Assembly: GCF_004000785.1 (NCBI RefSeq)
Contig: NZ_BILX01000037.1
Coordinates: 1 to 62,640 of the forward strand
Reading direction: 5' to 3'
From: Paenibacillus ehimensis NBRC 15659
Lineage (GTDB): Bacteria > Bacillota > Bacilli > Paenibacillales > NBRC-103111
Length of the DNA stretch: 62,640 bases
In this document: positions 61,004 through 62,640 of the stretch, piece by piece
Layout of the letters: each line of letters starts with the position of its first letter
Position numbering within the stretch: the stretch's first letter is position 1
Notes under the pieces: generated by a model
What the model saw: the letters and a program-made list of their open reading frames with translations, nothing else
Databases searched by the model: none
What the model was told of the DNA's origin: nothing
Translations under genes and position numbers: made by a program

Positions 61004-61019
61004 TTCCGTATATCGGAAC
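61004..61019. promoter_or_regulatory. Candidate IclR operator, copy 2
   Basis: TTCCGTATATCGGAAC (palindrome TTCCG-TATAT-CGGAA) lies 17 bases before the iclR start and 79 before pcp, and matches the site at 53912-53927 in 13 of 16 bases. Confidence 0.6.
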
Positions 61020-61097
61020 GCTGCTTCAATTATATTAAAATATGAAAATACATTCCAGCTTTTAAATCAGGTTTTATATAACGAGGAGGAGATGACA

Positions 61098-61748
61098 GTG
61101 GAAAACATTCTTGTTACCGGATTTGATCCTTTCGGGGGACAGCGGGTGAACCCGGCTTTGGAAGCCGTTCGAAGGCTGCAGGGAATAACGGTGGACGGCC
61201 ATCGGGTGGAAACCCGCGAGATCCCGACGGTCTTCGACAAGTCGATTGAACGGCTTCTTGCGGCTGTGTCGGAAATCAAGCCGAAGCTCGTCATTTGTGT
61301 CGGTCAAGCCGGCGGCCGGCCGGATATTACGGTCGAAAGGATCGCCATTAATATCAATGACGCCAGGATTGCCGATAATGACGGGCAGCAGCCGGTCGAT
61401 ACGCCGGTCGTCCCCGGAGGCCCCGCCGCTTACTGGTCCACGCTTCCGATCAAAGCCATGGTGAAGGAGATGAACGATCACGGCATCCCGGCTTCCGTAT
61501 CGCATACGGCGGGCACGTTCGTTTGCAACCATCTGTTTTACGGCTTGATGCACCATCTGGAAACGACGGGCAGCACGGGGGTTCGCGGAGGATTTATTCA
61601 TATTCCGTTTTTGCCGGAACAAGCCGTCCAGCATAAAGGCCAACCGAGCATGAGTCTGGAAGCTATCGTCAAAGGGCTGGAGGCAGGGATCGGGGCAGCG
61701 ATCCGTTATCAAGAGGACATCGTCGTTTCGGCAGGGCAAATCTGCTAG
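61098..61748 (+). CDS. pcp: Pyroglutamyl peptidase I
   Basis: A 216-residue cysteine peptidase (C15) that removes N-terminal pyroglutamate from peptides. Counting from GTG 61098, the triad is Glu80 (PDITVERIAIN), Cys143 (GTFVCNHLFY) and His168 (FIHIPFLPEQ), all at the family positions. GTG 61098 is 8 bases after GAGGAGG; ATG 61092 is only 2 bases from it and less likely. It would feed free pyroglutamate to the PxpABC pathway. Confidence 0.94.
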   Translation: MENILVTGFDPFGGQRVNPALEAVRRLQGITVDGHRVETREIPTVFDKSIERLLAAVSEIKPKLVICVGQAGGRPDITVERIAININDARIADNDGQQPVDTPVVPGGPAAYWSTLPIKAMVKEMNDHGIPASVSHTAGTFVCNHLFYGLMHHLETTGSTGVRGGFIHIPFLPEQAVQHKGQPSMSLEAIVKGLEAGIGAAIRYQEDIVVSAGQIC

Positions 61749-61810
61749 CTGTCTTTTAGTCGCAGCTTTACCGAGACCAAAGGCCAGTTCCAAAACTAAC
61801 CTTAAGGCCG

Positions 61811-61839
61811 TTATTGACGTTCCGTCGACCAGCTATACT
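61811..61839 (+). promoter_or_regulatory. Candidate promoter of the DedA gene
   Basis: TTATTG and TATACT are spaced 17 bases apart, about 50 bases before the start codon. Confidence 0.35.
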
Positions 61840-61887
61840 GGGAATAGCTGATAGACAGACGGAATTTTGTCGATAAGGAGCCTGATC

Positions 61888-62538
61888 ATGGAATGGATTA
61901 GTCAAATGTTTGGACAGTATGGGTACTTCGTCTTATTCTTCGGGTTGTTCGCCGAATCGCTGGCACTGCCGTTTCCGGGAGAACTGGCCATGGCCATAGC
62001 GGGTCATATGGCTACCTTGGGCACGTTTCAACTGACCTCGATTATTCTGGTGTCCTATCTCGGGGCAATTACCGGCACGTTCGTAACCTATATGCTGGGC
62101 CGGCGGCTCGGCACCCCGTTTTTTGAAAAGTACGGCAAGTACTTCTTCCTCAAGCCGGAGCGTCTCCGCCAATTGACGGAATGGTTTGGGAAATACGGAG
62201 ACAAGCTCATTCTGGTCAGTTATTTCGTTCCCGGTCTGCGGCACTTTACGGGCTATGTTGCCGGGATTCTCAAGGTCCGCTTCGGTACGCTTCTGCTCTA
62301 CAACGGGATCGGCGGCATTTTGTGGGTGATGACGTATGTTACGGTAGGCCATATTTTTGGGGCGAAAATCGAGCAGCTGCTGCATCTGATTACCCAATAC
62401 TCCTTCGGGGCGGTCGTCGTGCTTGCTCTGCTTGCGGGGCTGGCGGTGTTCGCGAGGAAGAATAAAGCGCTGCTGCTCCAGTGGCTGCGCGCGAGATATG
62501 TGGGATTGCAGAAACTATTCGTCCGCTCCGTGAAATAA
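61888..62538 (+). CDS. DedA-family membrane protein
   Basis: A 216-residue protein of the DedA/SNARE-associated family, thought to act as lipid flippases or proton-coupled carriers needed for envelope integrity. It has about four to five helices, the motif SLALPFPGELAMAIAGHMA, GAITGTFVTYMLGRRLG and FGKYGDKLILVSYFVPGLRH. ATG 61888 follows AAGGAG by 8 bases; the frame runs back to 61867. Confidence 0.93.
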   Translation: MEWISQMFGQYGYFVLFFGLFAESLALPFPGELAMAIAGHMATLGTFQLTSIILVSYLGAITGTFVTYMLGRRLGTPFFEKYGKYFFLKPERLRQLTEWFGKYGDKLILVSYFVPGLRHFTGYVAGILKVRFGTLLLYNGIGGILWVMTYVTVGHIFGAKIEQLLHLITQYSFGAVVVLALLAGLAVFARKNKALLLQWLRARYVGLQKLFVRSVK

Positions 62539-62546
62539 GGAAAAAA

Positions 62547-62587
62547 CAGCGGCGTCCGGGGATCTCCCCAGACGCCGCTGCGTTGTT
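62547..62587 (+). terminator. Terminator after the DedA gene
   Basis: A perfect 10-base stem (CAGCGGCGTC / GACGCCGCTG) with inner GGGGA / TCCCC pairing is followed by CGTTGTT, where the T run is interrupted exactly at the presumed intron insertion point. Confidence 0.85.
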
Positions 62588-62640
62588 GTGCGCCCGGCAT
62601 GGGCGATAACTTGGCGGTGAAAGTCCGCTACAGGCTTGGC
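62588..62640 (+). mobile_element. 5' end of a probable group IIC intron
   Basis: The sequence opens with GTGCG, the 5' boundary of bacterial group II introns, then CGCCCGGCATGGGCG (a domain I hairpin) and GGTGAAAGTCC, a segment common at the start of bacterial class C introns. It begins 7 bases after a terminator stem, the preferred target of group IIC introns. The remainder, with any reverse transcriptase, is outside the window. Confidence 0.65.

Noticed and set aside
62298..62600. Minus-strand open frame of 100 codons at the right end
   Set aside because: It runs through the DedA gene in antisense and across its terminator.
1..62640. CRISPR array, tRNA or rRNA genes
   Set aside because: No regularly spaced repeats, cloverleaf or rRNA-like sequence was seen on reading the window.

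Overview
The window looks like chromosomal DNA from an endospore-forming, low-GC Gram-positive bacterium of the Paenibacillaceae (Paenibacillus-like). This rests on an SspH-type small acid-soluble spore protein behind a good sigma-G-like promoter, a GerA/GerB/GerC-type germinant receptor locus, a YesM/YesN-type two-component system beside a sugar ABC transporter, strong AAGGAGG ribosome binding sites and many GTG/TTG starts. No rRNA, tRNA or CRISPR array was seen. The genus is inferred, not proven.

Left end (1-4200) is AT-rich and mobile: an IS110-family transposase cut by the window edge, a broken Rhs C-terminal tip with a probable immunity gene, a frameshifted small gene, and a second, decayed and truncated IS110 copy. 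The rest is denser and more GC-rich.

4200-8220: germination receptor genes in an unusual layout, with the B subunit and a 53-residue membrane protein converging on the C and A genes. 8460-15540: a sugar ABC importer (binding lipoprotein, double ATPase, permease) followed by a sensor kinase and an AraC-type response regulator, probably one sensing/uptake unit. 15540-23260: a CcdC-like protein, a GNAT, an ACT-domain malic enzyme and two secreted clan GH-A-type glycoside hydrolases. 23390-27460: a MarR regulator with a heterodimeric ABC exporter. 27560-31680: a Fur-controlled efeO-efeB-efeU iron uptake operon whose first and third genes each carry a frameshift. 31850-39995: assorted genes (DUF423, a GGDEF/EAL protein, a berberine-bridge-type oxidase, YunC-like, a hydrolase, a FadR-type regulator). 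40180-43520: lutABC lactate utilisation, then sspH. 43570-48950: a SulP transporter, an AraC regulator, an ADP-ribosylglycohydrolase, an ArsR regulator and a cysteine-rich protein; the SulP and cysteine-rich promoters share an exact 18-base element. 49040-53690: an SgrR-like regulator, a GNAT, and an ECF sigma factor with its anti-sigma factor.

53980-61750 is the most interesting block: a biotin carrier protein and a biotin carboxylase lead an operon with 5-oxoprolinase subunits PxpB, PxpC and PxpA and a two-part DUF969/DUF979 transporter, followed by an IclR regulator and pyroglutamyl peptidase. A near-identical 16-base palindrome lies in front of both transcription units. This suggests a complete pyroglutamate release, import and breakdown pathway with a biotin-dependent step. 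The window closes with a DedA membrane protein, its terminator and, directly after the terminator, what looks like the first 53 bases of a group IIC intron.
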